From the NCBI GenBank assembly GCA_945864225.1, contig CAMBAL010000002.1:1-64000 (forward strand): a stretch of DNA of 64,000 bases, given 5' to 3'. How positions within the stretch are numbered: the stretch's first letter is position 1; every line of letters starts with the position of its first letter. The translations under genes were made by a program, and so were the position numbers. The notes beneath the pieces were generated by a model. It worked only from the letters and a program-made list of their open reading frames with translations, did not search any database and was not told the origin of the DNA. The DNA comes from an uncultured Blautia sp. GTDB taxonomy: Bacteria > Bacillota > Clostridia > Lachnospirales > Lachnospiraceae. This document shows, one piece after another, positions 32,511 through 40,966 of the stretch.

Positions 32511-33044
32511 ATGAAATTGGAAAACGGAAGACCGGAAAACACAAATGACAGACTGGAAAAAGAAATCCGGGTATATGACCTGCTGGATTCTCTCGGCGTG
32601 GAATATCAGAGAATCGATCATGAAGCTGCTATGACTATGGCGGTATGTGAGGATATTGACAGAGTGCTGGAGGCGACAATCTGCAAAAATCTGTTCCTGT
32701 GTAATCGGCAGGAAACGGATTTTTATCTTCTGATGATCAGAGGAGACAAAAAATTCAAAACAAAAGATATTTCTGCTCAGATTCATTCTGCGCGGCTGTC
32801 CTTTGCAAAAGAAGAATATATGGAGAAATTCCTGGATATCACGCCGGGTTCTGTAAGCGTGATGGGACTGATGAATGATAAAGAGAACCAGGTGAAGCTT
32901 CTGATGGATGAGGATGTACTGAAAGGAGAGTATATCGGATGTCATCCCTGTATCAATACCTCAAGCCTGAGAATCCGTACGCAGGACATGATGGAGCGGA
33001 TCATCCCCGCCATGCATCATACACCGCAGGTTGTGCATTTATAA
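32511..33044 (+). CDS. YbaK/ProX-type aminoacyl-tRNA deacylase (PrdX-like)
   Basis: The frame is open from 32409, but ATG 32511 follows GAGGAAG and gives 177 residues. The sequence after residue 20 (VYDLLDSLGVEYQRIDHE, CKNLFLCNRQETDFYLLMIR, GDKKFKTKDIS) is the YbaK/prolyl-tRNA editing fold with the conserved lysine region. PrdX/ProXp proteins free tRNA-Pro mischarged with alanine. The C-terminal part (ITPGSVSVMGLMND, IGCHPCINTSSLRI) is also typical. It is in line with GH31 upstream but not related in pathway. Confidence 0.87.
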   Translation: MKLENGRPENTNDRLEKEIRVYDLLDSLGVEYQRIDHEAAMTMAVCEDIDRVLEATICKNLFLCNRQETDFYLLMIRGDKKFKTKDISAQIHSARLSFAKEEYMEKFLDITPGSVSVMGLMNDKENQVKLLMDEDVLKGEYIGCHPCINTSSLRIRTQDMMERIIPAMHHTPQVVHL

Positions 33045-33112
33045 CCTGTGATTACAATATCAACATTCTGTGCAAAACGACTAAAAAAAACTGCATTCTA
33101 ATAAAATTTTTG

Positions 33113-33141
33113 TTTACGTTAATACAATAAAGTGGTATATT
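33113..33141 (+). promoter_or_regulatory. Promoter of the CoA-ligase gene
   Basis: TTTACG (33113-33118), a 17-bp spacer and TATATT (33136-33141), about 95 bases before the start at 33236. Confidence 0.5.
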
Positions 33142-33235
33142 TAGTACATCGGAGAATAAATCGAAAAGACAAATGTATCAGTTATTTCATTTACGGTGTG
33201 CTGATATCAGAAACGACGCAGAAAGGATAAAAAAT

Positions 33236-34543
33236 ATGGAGAGATATTATCAGCCAGAGATTGAATGCGCTTCCAGAGAACAGATTCGGGAGTGGCAGAG
33301 TGAACGACTGGTAAAACAGGTGCAGAATGTATGGGATAACGTACCGTTTTACAAAAAGAAAATGCAGGAACAGGGACTGGAACCGGGAGATATCAAGTCT
33401 GTTGACGATTTACATAAACTTCCGTTTGTTACAAAGGATGACCTTCGTGACTGTTATCCTTATGGACTCCTGGCACGTCCGTTGAGTGAGTGTGTGAGAA
33501 TTCAGTCTACCAGCGGTACGACAGGAAGAAGAGTCGTGGCTTTTTATACACAGCATGATATTGATCTTTGGGAGGACTGCTGTGCAAGAGCAATCGTTGC
33601 AGCAGGCGGCACCAATGAGGATGTCTGCCATGTAAGTTATGGTTATGGTCTTTTTACCGGCGGCCCTGGACTGAACGGCGGTTCTCATAAGGTTGGATGT
33701 CTGACTCTGCCGATGTCTTCCGGTAATACAGAACGCCAGATTCAGTTTATGACAGACCTTGGTTCTACGATTTTGTGCTGTACTCCATCTTATGCAGCGT
33801 ATCTTGCAGAAAGCATTCATGAGAAAGGCGTACGTGATCAGATCAAATTAAAAGCAGGTATTTTTGGTGCAGAAGCATGGACAGAAGAAATGCGTCATGA
33901 TATCGAAGAGAAGCTTGGAATCAAAGCTTACGATATTTACGGACTGACAGAAATCTCCGGCCCGGGTGTTTCTTTTGAGTGTTCCGCACAGTCAGGCATG
34001 CATGTAAACGAAGATCATTTTATCGCAGAAGTCATTAATCCGAAGACCGGTGAAGTTCTTCCGGATGGTGAAAAGGGAGAACTTGTATTTACCAGCATTA
34101 CGAAAGAAGCATTCCCGCTGATCCGTTATCGTACCCGTGATATCTGCATCTTAAGCAGAGAAAAATGTGCCTGCGGAAGAACACACGTAAAAATGACGAA
34201 ACCGCTGGGCAGAAGTGATGATATGCTGATCGTAAAAGGTGTCAACGTATTCCCGTCCCAGATTGAGACGGTTCTGATGAACAAGGGATATCCTGCAAAC
34301 TATCAGATTATTGTTGACCGTGTCAACAACAGTGATACCATTGAAGTACAGGTGGAAATGACTTCGGAAATGTTCTCCGACAGTCTGAGTGCTGTTTCTG
34401 CCAAGGAAAAAGAACTGGTTGACGCATTAAAGGCAATGCTGGGTATTTACGCGAAGGTGAAACTGGTAAATCCGAAAGCCATCACGAGAAGTGAAGGCAA
34501 GGCAGTGCGTGTCATCGACAAACGTAATCTGTATCAGCAGTAA
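33236..34543 (+). CDS. Phenylacetate-CoA ligase-like adenylate-forming enzyme
   Basis: 435 residues from ATG 33236 (GAAAGGA upstream). It activates an aryl- or acyl-acid as adenylate and transfers it to CoA. Family marks are the N-terminal YYQPEIECASREQIREWQSE, the P-loop STSGTTGRRV, GAEAWTEEMR, the A5 motif YGLTEISGPGVSFEC and the hinge region GRSDDMLIVKGVNVFPSQIE. The C-terminal lysine is in RSEGKAVRV. In gut anaerobes this protein is commonly paired with an ACT-domain protein and linked to aromatic amino-acid ferments. No indolepyruvate ferredoxin oxidoreductase genes are adjacent here, so the substrate is open. The tandem-ACT gene follows. Confidence 0.92.
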   Translation: MERYYQPEIECASREQIREWQSERLVKQVQNVWDNVPFYKKKMQEQGLEPGDIKSVDDLHKLPFVTKDDLRDCYPYGLLARPLSECVRIQSTSGTTGRRVVAFYTQHDIDLWEDCCARAIVAAGGTNEDVCHVSYGYGLFTGGPGLNGGSHKVGCLTLPMSSGNTERQIQFMTDLGSTILCCTPSYAAYLAESIHEKGVRDQIKLKAGIFGAEAWTEEMRHDIEEKLGIKAYDIYGLTEISGPGVSFECSAQSGMHVNEDHFIAEVINPKTGEVLPDGEKGELVFTSITKEAFPLIRYRTRDICILSREKCACGRTHVKMTKPLGRSDDMLIVKGVNVFPSQIETVLMNKGYPANYQIIVDRVNNSDTIEVQVEMTSEMFSDSLSAVSAKEKELVDALKAMLGIYAKVKLVNPKAITRSEGKAVRVIDKRNLYQQ

Positions 34544-34552
34544 TTTGGTGAA

Positions 34553-34625
34553 GGATTTGTCGGTTTCTTATTGAGAATTCTGACGGAAATATTTGTCGGT
34601 TTCCTGCAGGAAATTCCGACGGAAA
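34553..34625. repeat. Two tandem ~37-bp hairpin repeats between ligase and ACT gene
   Basis: ATTTGTCGGTTTCTTATTGAGAATTCTGACGGAAA and ATTTGTCGGTTTCCTGCAGGAAATTCCGACGGAAA follow each other. Each folds back on itself (GTCGG...CCGAC with TTTCC...GGAAA inside). They are not followed by T runs, so they are not ordinary terminators; they may be stability or processing elements. Confidence 0.75.
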
Positions 34626-34656
34626 AGTTTGTATTTGAAAAAAAGGAGGACTTTCT

Positions 34657-35088
34657 ATGACGGTAAAACAGATATCTGTATTCCTGGAAAATAAACCTGG
34701 CAGACTTGCTGAATTTACAGATGTTTTGTCAGAGAATAATATTAATATGAGAGCAATGTCTCTTGCAGAGGCGTCCGATTTTGGAATTGCCCGGGTAATT
34801 GTGGATGATGTATACAATGCTGTTACAGTGCTGAAGGACAACGACTATATAGTTTCCATTACCAAGGTTCTTGCAGTGGAAATGCCGGATGAACCGGGAG
34901 CACTTTCCAGAGTCATCAAAGTTCTTGGCGACAGTGATGTAAATGTGGAATATATGTATGCGTTTACTGCACGCAAAAAAGACTGTGCTTATATGATCAT
35001 CCGTGTGGCAGACAACAAAAAAGCAATCGAAGTGCTGCAGCAAAACGGCATTCGTCCTGTATGCCAGGATGAACTGGTTGAATTATAA
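34657..35088 (+). CDS. Tandem ACT-domain protein
   Basis: 143 residues with two ACT domains: 1-65 (VKQISVFLENKPGRLAEFTD, INMRAMSLAEASDFGIARVI) and 70-140 (VLAVEMPDEPGALSRVIKVL, NVEYMYAFTARKKDCAYMII). ACT domains bind amino acids, so this is probably an amino-acid sensing subunit. AAAGGAGGA precedes the ATG. It follows the CoA ligase on the same strand with only hairpin repeats between. This pair is frequently seen together in anaerobic Firmicutes. A terminator follows about 95 bases after the stop. Confidence 0.92.
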   Translation: MTVKQISVFLENKPGRLAEFTDVLSENNINMRAMSLAEASDFGIARVIVDDVYNAVTVLKDNDYIVSITKVLAVEMPDEPGALSRVIKVLGDSDVNVEYMYAFTARKKDCAYMIIRVADNKKAIEVLQQNGIRPVCQDELVEL

Positions 35089-35183
35089 GAAGCTTCCGGG
35101 ATGAGTCAACGCGTGAAAGAAAACAGAACAGATTGTTGCTGAGGCCTGCAGAGTGTGCTGCGGTGAATGAGGAGTGATTATTT

Positions 35184-35223
35184 AAACCGGTACATACGGG
35201 AATTTGTGTGTACCGGTTTTTTA
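35184..35223 (+). terminator. Terminator after the ACT gene
   Basis: AAACCGGTACA (35184-35194) pairs with TGTACCGGTTT (35209-35219), followed by a T run. Confidence 0.88.
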
Positions 35224-35252
35224 TTATACCATAGGAAAATGCTCCGCATTTG
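35221..35252. repeat. Dispersed stem-loop repeat, copy D (partial)
   Basis: TTATTATACCATAGGAAAATGCTCCGCATTTGC matches the left half of the repeat family. The right arm and the CCCTCCGGGC part are missing. It again begins in a terminator T-run. Confidence 0.6.
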
Positions 35253-35356
35253 CAAACCAAACATGCGCTATGACTATTGACAAAAAGCGGAAGGTGAGTA
35301 ATAATAAAGACAACTTTGATAAAGCGTTTTATAAAACAATATATGGGAGGTTCTTT

Positions 35357-36382
35357 ATGTTACAGCAGATTATGACAAAACCAGGAGAGATTATTTTTGA
35401 AGAAGTGCCGGTTCCGGAAGTAGGAGCAGGTCAGGTAAAGGTAAAAATCATGAATATCGGAATCTGTGGTTCTGATATCCATGTTTATCACGGCAAACAT
35501 CCTTTCACCTCTTACCCGGTAACACAGGGCCATGAGGTTTCCGGTGAAATTGTGGAGCTTGGAGCAGATGTGACAGGACTGACTGTCGGACAGAAAGTGA
35601 CCATTGAGCCGCAGGTGACCTGTGGAAAATGTCATCCGTGCCGCCATGGCAAATATAATCTCTGTGAAGAGCTGAAGGTTATGGGATTCCAGACAACAGG
35701 AACGGCATCCGAATATTTTGTTGTCGATGCATCCAAGATTACTCCGATTCCGCAGGAAATGTCCTACGAGGAAGGTGCGATGATCGAACCGCTGGCAGTT
35801 GCTGTGCACGGTGTAAAACAGATGGGTGATGTATCCGGTATGGATATTGTGGTTATCGGAGCCGGCCCGATCGGTAATCTGGTTGCACAGACTGCCAAAG
35901 GTATGGGTGCCCGCAAAGTAATGATCACAGATGTCAGCGACCTTCGTCTGGAAAAAGCGAAGGAATGCGGCATTGACGTATGTGTAAACACCAGAAACAA
36001 AGATTTCGGTGAAGCGATGGTGGAAGCATTCGGTCCGGACAAGGCAGATGTGATCTATGACTGTGCAGGCAACAATATCACGATGGGTCAGGCAATCAAG
36101 TATGCAAGAAAAGGCAGCGTGATTGTCCTTGTTGCAGTATTTGCATCCATGGCAGAAATCGATCTGGCAGTTGCCAATGACCATGAACTGGATATTAAGA
36201 GCACCATGATGTATCGCCATGAGGATTATGTCGATGCGATCCGTCTGGTAAATGAAGACAAAGTACATTTACGCCCGCTGATTTCCAAAACATTTGCTTT
36301 CCGTGATTTCAAAAAAGCATATGAATATATCGATGCCAATCGTGAGACAACCATGAAAGTTCTGATCAATGTTCAGGAATAA
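35357..36382 (+). CDS. Zinc-dependent polyol/sugar dehydrogenase (MDR family)
   Basis: 341 residues from ATG 35357 (GGGAGG six bases upstream; open from 35204). Catalytic zinc ligands are C37, H59 and E60 (GHE). The structural zinc site is C89, C92, C95 and C103. The nucleotide loop GAGPIGNLVAQTAKGMGA is followed by acidic ITDVSD, indicating NAD rather than NADP. It resembles sorbitol/L-iditol and threonine dehydrogenases; the substrate cannot be fixed. It has its own terminator and precedes the GH78 gene, so it may serve the same carbohydrate island. Confidence 0.88.
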   Translation: MLQQIMTKPGEIIFEEVPVPEVGAGQVKVKIMNIGICGSDIHVYHGKHPFTSYPVTQGHEVSGEIVELGADVTGLTVGQKVTIEPQVTCGKCHPCRHGKYNLCEELKVMGFQTTGTASEYFVVDASKITPIPQEMSYEEGAMIEPLAVAVHGVKQMGDVSGMDIVVIGAGPIGNLVAQTAKGMGARKVMITDVSDLRLEKAKECGIDVCVNTRNKDFGEAMVEAFGPDKADVIYDCAGNNITMGQAIKYARKGSVIVLVAVFASMAEIDLAVANDHELDIKSTMMYRHEDYVDAIRLVNEDKVHLRPLISKTFAFRDFKKAYEYIDANRETTMKVLINVQE

Positions 36383-36399
36383 CAGGAAGTTATAAATCC

Positions 36400-36442
36400 A
36401 AAGCCCCATAAATGAAACTGCCGGATCGTTTATGGGGCTTTT
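36400..36442 (+). terminator. Terminator after the Zn-dehydrogenase gene
   Basis: A perfect 13-bp stem AAAGCCCCATAAA (36400-36412) with TTTATGGGGCTTT (36429-36441), then TTGG. It separates the dehydrogenase from the GH78 gene. Confidence 0.88.
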
Positions 36443-36517
36443 GGTTCATGAACTGAAGATATTACAGGAAAAATGCAGAGAAACAGAATTTTTATAGAAA
36501 TAATGGAGGGTATTAAA

Positions 36518-39163
36518 ATGTTGAAAATAACAAAGATTCTTATGGATTATGAAACGTCGCAGGTGGGGATTACCCATATGCCGCAGTTCGGATGGATTCT
36601 GGAAAGTGATAAGAGAAATGTGATGCAGGACTCTTACGAACTGGAGATCGCGCTGGATGACGCGTTTGCAGAAAAAGTATATGCCAGCGGAAGGGTAGAA
36701 TCCGATGCATCAGCCCAGGTTGAACCGAAAGAAACAGACCTGAAATCCCAGACACGTTATTATGTCCGTGTCCGTGCGACAGCAGCAGGAGAAGAAACCG
36801 AATGGACGGAAACCTCCTTTGTGACCGGTTTCATGGACAACCGCGAATGGAAAGCAGAATTTGTTTCCGCAGAGGAAGAGGCAGACAAAGACAATTCCAA
36901 AGGTACCTATGTGCGCAGAACGTTTTCACTGAAAGGCAAAGTAAAAGAGGCGTTTGCCAGCACCACAGCCCTTGGATTATATAATTTTTATATCAATGGC
37001 AAAAAAGTGGGTACAGACGAACTGACTCCCGGATGGACCTCTTACCGCAAACATCTCTGTTATCAGACATATGATGTGACAGAGTACCTGAAAGAAGGGG
37101 AAAATGCCATGGGAGCCATGCTGGGCGCCGGATGGTACAAGGGAAAAATGGGCTTTCTGGAAGTCCGCAACAACTATGGCACAAGAACTGCTTTTCTTGC
37201 GCAGATGGTGGTGCGTTACGAGGACGGCACAGAAGAAGTATTCGTAACTGACAAAGAATGGACAGGAGCCGATTCTCCGATCGTTTTTGCGGAAATTTAT
37301 GATGGAGAAATTTATGATGCATCCGGAGAAATTCCGGGATGGTCAGAAGCGGGAGATGTTACCGGAAACTGGAAACCGGTATCCTGTGTGGACTTTTCGA
37401 AAGAAGTTCTTGCAGGGCAGGGAAGCGGAAAAGTGGCCGAGATGGATGAAGTATGTGCAAAACGGATCTTTACCACACCGGAAGGAGATACAGTCATTGA
37501 CTTTGGACAGAATATGACCGGTCATATCCATGTAAAAGCATACGGAAAACCGGGGGATGTGATCGAGCTGCATTGTTTCGAGGTGCTGGATGCGGCAGGA
37601 AATGTATATCTGGATAACCTTCGCGGCGCAAAAGAGTCCATGAAATACACCTTTGCAAAAGAAGGCGAAGTAGAATATACCACTACCTTTACATTTATGG
37701 GATTCCAGTATGCGAAGATTGTCTCTTATCCGGGCACACCATCAGTGGAGGATTTTACAGCATATACCCTGCATACTAGGATGAATCAGACCGGAAGACT
37801 GGAATTTTCCAATCCTGATCTGAATCAGCTTGCACATAATATTCTCTGGGGTCTCAAAGGAAACTTTGTGGATGTTCCGACAGACTGTCCGCAGAGAAAC
37901 GAACGTCTGGGCTGGACAGGAGACGCGCAGATTTTCTGCAGAACTGCCTGCTTCCTGGAAAATACCTATAATTTCTACAGAAAATGGCTGGTGGATGTGG
38001 AGGCAGACCAGACACCGGAAGGCGGAGTTGCTCACGTGGTACCGGATCTTCTGACCGGAAGGCCGGAAATCGTGAATGACTGGCTTCTTGGTCAGGGAAG
38101 TCACTCTGCAGCAGCCTGGGCAGATGTGGCAGTCATCAATCCGTGGACCATGTATCTGACATTTGGCGACAAAGAAATCCTGAGACAGCAGTATCAGAGC
38201 ATGAAGGGCTGGATCAGTTTCATGAAGGAACATGCGGAGGATTATATCTGGAATTATAAGCTGCAGTTTGGTGACTGGGTGGCACTGGATGCGGAAGAAG
38301 GCAGTTATTTCGGTGCTACTCCGAACGACCTTACCTGTACTGCATATTTTGCATATTCCACCGGACTTTTTGTAAAAATCGCAGAAGTGCTGGGCAACGA
38401 GGAGGATGCAGAGGAATACAGAAAACTTTACGCAAAGATTGTGGAGAAATTCCAGAATACCTTCTTTGATGAAAACGGAGTTATGACCGCACAGACGCAG
38501 ACGGCTCATATTGTGGCACTCTACTTTGGCCTGACGCCGGAAAACTATAAAGAAACAACCATCAACAATCTTCTGAAGCTTCTGGAAAAAGAAAACGGAC
38601 ATCTGGTGACCGGATTTGTGGGAACTCCGTACTTCTGTCATGCATTAAGTCAGAATGGTCATGTAAAAGAAGCGTACGACCTGCTTCTGAAAGACGATTT
38701 CCCGTCCTGGCTGTATCAGGTAAAGATGGGAGCAACGACGGTATGGGAACACTGGGATGGAATGAAACCGGACGGTACCATGTGGAGCCCGGATATGAAC
38801 TCCTTTAACCACTATGCATACGGAGCCATTGGAGAATGGATGGTTCGCGTGGCAGGCGGTCTGGAAGTGGATGAAACAAAACCGGGTTATAAGCATTCCG
38901 TAATTTATCCGAGACTGGGCGGCGGACTTGACTATATGAAGTGTGAATACGATTCTGTCTATGGTACCGTGAAGAGCTTCTGGGAAGACCGCGGGGACAG
39001 CGCAGTGCTTCATGTGACAGTGCCGGTAAATACAACTGCGACCATTTGTCTGGACGGAGCAAAAACAGTGACAGATGCAGATGGTCTGGCATTTGCTGAT
39101 GACGGCAGCGGAATGAAAGCAGAAGCCGGTTCCGGAGAGTATTGTATTTCTTTTGAAAAATAA
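36518..39163 (+). CDS. GH78 alpha-L-rhamnosidase
   Basis: 881 residues from ATG 36518 (GGAGGG seven bases upstream). N-terminal beta-sandwich domains (1-400, including the rhamnose-binding type domain with YNFYINGKKVGTDELTPGWT) precede an (alpha/alpha)6 barrel and a C-terminal beta domain. The catalytic signature DCPQRNERLGWTGD covers residues 456-469, with E462 as general acid. E744 in TTVWEHWDG is the second catalytic acid. No signal peptide is seen, so it acts on imported rhamnosides, such as flavonoid or pectin-derived oligosaccharides. The LacI regulator follows. Confidence 0.94.
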   Translation: MLKITKILMDYETSQVGITHMPQFGWILESDKRNVMQDSYELEIALDDAFAEKVYASGRVESDASAQVEPKETDLKSQTRYYVRVRATAAGEETEWTETSFVTGFMDNREWKAEFVSAEEEADKDNSKGTYVRRTFSLKGKVKEAFASTTALGLYNFYINGKKVGTDELTPGWTSYRKHLCYQTYDVTEYLKEGENAMGAMLGAGWYKGKMGFLEVRNNYGTRTAFLAQMVVRYEDGTEEVFVTDKEWTGADSPIVFAEIYDGEIYDASGEIPGWSEAGDVTGNWKPVSCVDFSKEVLAGQGSGKVAEMDEVCAKRIFTTPEGDTVIDFGQNMTGHIHVKAYGKPGDVIELHCFEVLDAAGNVYLDNLRGAKESMKYTFAKEGEVEYTTTFTFMGFQYAKIVSYPGTPSVEDFTAYTLHTRMNQTGRLEFSNPDLNQLAHNILWGLKGNFVDVPTDCPQRNERLGWTGDAQIFCRTACFLENTYNFYRKWLVDVEADQTPEGGVAHVVPDLLTGRPEIVNDWLLGQGSHSAAAWADVAVINPWTMYLTFGDKEILRQQYQSMKGWISFMKEHAEDYIWNYKLQFGDWVALDAEEGSYFGATPNDLTCTAYFAYSTGLFVKIAEVLGNEEDAEEYRKLYAKIVEKFQNTFFDENGVMTAQTQTAHIVALYFGLTPENYKETTINNLLKLLEKENGHLVTGFVGTPYFCHALSQNGHVKEAYDLLLKDDFPSWLYQVKMGATTVWEHWDGMKPDGTMWSPDMNSFNHYAYGAIGEWMVRVAGGLEVDETKPGYKHSVIYPRLGGGLDYMKCEYDSVYGTVKSFWEDRGDSAVLHVTVPVNTTATICLDGAKTVTDADGLAFADDGSGMKAEAGSGEYCISFEK

Positions 39164-39211
39164 AAAGTAAACAATCATGTGAAAAATTTACAAAAAAATA
39201 TAAAAATGGAT

Positions 39212-39240
39212 TTGAAATTTGTAAAAGAAAATGATATAGT
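39212..39240 (+). promoter_or_regulatory. Promoter of the LacI-family regulator
   Basis: TTGAAA (39212-39217), a 17-bp spacer and TATAGT (39235-39240), about 75 bases before the start. Confidence 0.55.
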
Positions 39241-39316
39241 GAAATTAATTAAGTATCAGTGATCTTATTTGCCTGACTCTGACAGATTGACCTCTTAAAA
39301 GTCAGGAGTTGAAAAG

Positions 39317-40321
39317 ATGAAAGTAAGTATACGCGACTTGAGCAAAATGACCGGCTTTTCTCCGGCAACCGTTTCCAATGCGCTCAATCACAAAAAAGGT
39401 GTGAACAAAGAGACTGCTGAAGAAATTTTTCGCGTTGCCAAAGAGACCGGCTATTTAAGTGCAAATGCAGTGACGAAGATCAGACTGCTTATTTTTAAAA
39501 AAAATGGCCTGATTATTGATGATACGCCTTTTTTTCAGAGCCTGATTGAAGGGTTTGAGGAGGAGTGCCACAGACTGGGCTACGAAATGGTGATTTCCCG
39601 GGCGGATCAGAGAGAACCGGATTATCTGAATCAGGTACAGGAGATTCTCAGAGAGCAGGGAGCGGCGGTTGTTGTTCTTGCTACAGAAATGATGGACGGG
39701 GATCTGGAACCATTCCGGAATCCTCCGTGTCCTCTGGTGATTCTTGACCACTGGTCTGAGTCCATGGAACTGAACGCAGTTCTGATCAATAATGCGGATG
39801 CTGCCCGTATGATCACAGAACATGTCCTGGATTATGGACATACAGAAGTAGGTTATCTTCGCGGCTCATTCCGAATCAAGGGATTTCGTTCCCGTTTTGT
39901 CGGATTTCAGACTGCATTGAAAAAACGCAGGCTGCCTTACCGGGAAGAATATACAGTAACCCTGGGAACTTCTATGAATGATGCATATCAGGATATGCTT
40001 CAGTATCTGAAAAAAAATCCGAAACTGCCTACCGCCTTTTTTGCGGATAATGACATGATTGCCCTTGGAGCTATGAAAGCTCTTCAGGAGAGAGGCTATC
40101 GTATACCGGAAGATGTTTCCATCGTGGGATTTGACGACCTGTCTTTCAGTGCGATCTCTTCCCCTGCACTGACAACCCTTCGTGTGCCGAATAAGGAAAT
40201 GGGCAAGATTGCAGTGCGCAGACTCGTGGAGCTGGTAGAGGGAATAGGCACTGACACAGTGACCAAGACCCAGGTCTGCCCCAGCATCATATACCGTGAC
40301 ACTGTAAAAAAGATGGAATAG
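39317..40321 (+). CDS. LacI-family transcriptional regulator
   Basis: 334 residues. The N-terminal helix-turn-helix (SIRDLSKMTGFSPATVSNAL) is followed by the hinge and a periplasmic-binding-like effector domain (about 60-330; FFQSLIEGFEEECHRLGYE, FADNDMIALGAMKALQERG, VSIVGFDDLSFSAISSPALT). The normal hinge NPNARAL-type segment reads SANAVTKIRL, so operator contacts may be atypical. It lies between the GH78 gene and the isomerase-kinase-transketolase genes. Palindromes in the downstream promoter (40698-40857) are candidate operators. Confidence 0.92.
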   Translation: MKVSIRDLSKMTGFSPATVSNALNHKKGVNKETAEEIFRVAKETGYLSANAVTKIRLLIFKKNGLIIDDTPFFQSLIEGFEEECHRLGYEMVISRADQREPDYLNQVQEILREQGAAVVVLATEMMDGDLEPFRNPPCPLVILDHWSESMELNAVLINNADAARMITEHVLDYGHTEVGYLRGSFRIKGFRSRFVGFQTALKKRRLPYREEYTVTLGTSMNDAYQDMLQYLKKNPKLPTAFFADNDMIALGAMKALQERGYRIPEDVSIVGFDDLSFSAISSPALTTLRVPNKEMGKIAVRRLVELVEGIGTDTVTKTQVCPSIIYRDTVKKME

Positions 40322-40330
40322 ATAAAAATA

Positions 40331-40359
40331 TGTTACTGTGAACGGAGTGAACAGTAACA
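40331..40359. repeat. Short palindrome TGTTACTGT/ACAGTAACA
   Basis: TGTTACTGT (40331-40339) and ACAGTAACA (40351-40359) around GAACGGAGTGA. No T run follows. The half ...GTGAACAGTAAC recurs at 8835 and, near-identically, at 47652. Confidence 0.6.
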
Positions 40360-40500
40360 GAAATATTGGAATATGAAAGTCTGGAGAAACATGAAAGTTT
40401 CGAGGCTTTCTGAAAAGATTCAGGATAGAGCATTGTGTATGATACATGGTGCTCTTCTTTTTATGCAGAATAAGGAAGCAACTGGTAAGATATCTTGTCA

Positions 40501-40671
40501 TTATTGGTCCCCTTCCGGATTTTTCACTTTTTTCTTCCAGTGAAACCTAACTGCACACAGAAGACCCGGGCTGCCCTCAGGGACTCTCTTTTGCGTACGG
40601 TTTTTCACGCCCCGTACCTTCTCACAGCGTCTCGCTCTGAACGGAGGTTCCGGCGAAAGCAATAATCTCAT
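40501..40671 (-). CDS. Short ORF of 56 residues, possibly part of a dispersed repeat
   Basis: A GC-rich island in an AT-rich gap. On the minus strand an ATG at 40671 opens a 56-codon frame rich in Arg, Lys and Pro (NRTQKRVPEGSPGLLCAVRF, HWKKKVKNPEGDQ). No good ribosome-binding site precedes it. I have the impression of similar short hypothetical frames recurring in Lachnospiraceae genomes, which would indicate a repeated non-coding element rather than a gene; not verified. Confidence 0.35.
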   Translation of the reverse strand: MRLLLSPEPPFRARRCEKVRGVKNRTQKRVPEGSPGLLCAVRFHWKKKVKNPEGDQ

Positions 40672-40697
40672 AACAAAAATAAAATATGTTTAGAAAT

Positions 40698-40857
40698 GTT
40701 TATATAAACGTTTAATATCCATGTGTGGAGGAAACAACAAAAACCAGAAATAATCTATGCATTATAAACAAAAACCACGAAATAAGATTGTGAAAAACGA
40801 TGTTTGCATGAAAAAATAGAAAAAAGGTATTGAAAAAATATATAAACAGTTTATAAT
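40698..40857 (+). promoter_or_regulatory. Promoter and operator-like palindromes of the isomerase operon
   Basis: TTGAAA (40830-40835), a 16-bp spacer and TATAAT (40852-40857). The perfect palindrome TATAAAC-A-GTTTATA (40841-40855) overlaps the spacer and -10. A second site, GTTTATATAAAC with AAACGTTT, lies at 40698-40713. They share the AAAC/GTTT half-site, and spacing of about 145 bases would allow looping by one regulator. The LacI protein encoded upstream is the obvious candidate. Confidence 0.72.
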
Positions 40858-40966
40858 AGCGTTTAGAAAGAAGGTCAATCTGCCAGCAAGGCAAAGAACA
40901 CAAAAAAACATAGAAAACTCAGAAATTCATGAAACCACGCAAAGGTAAAATAAAGGAGGAAACAAC

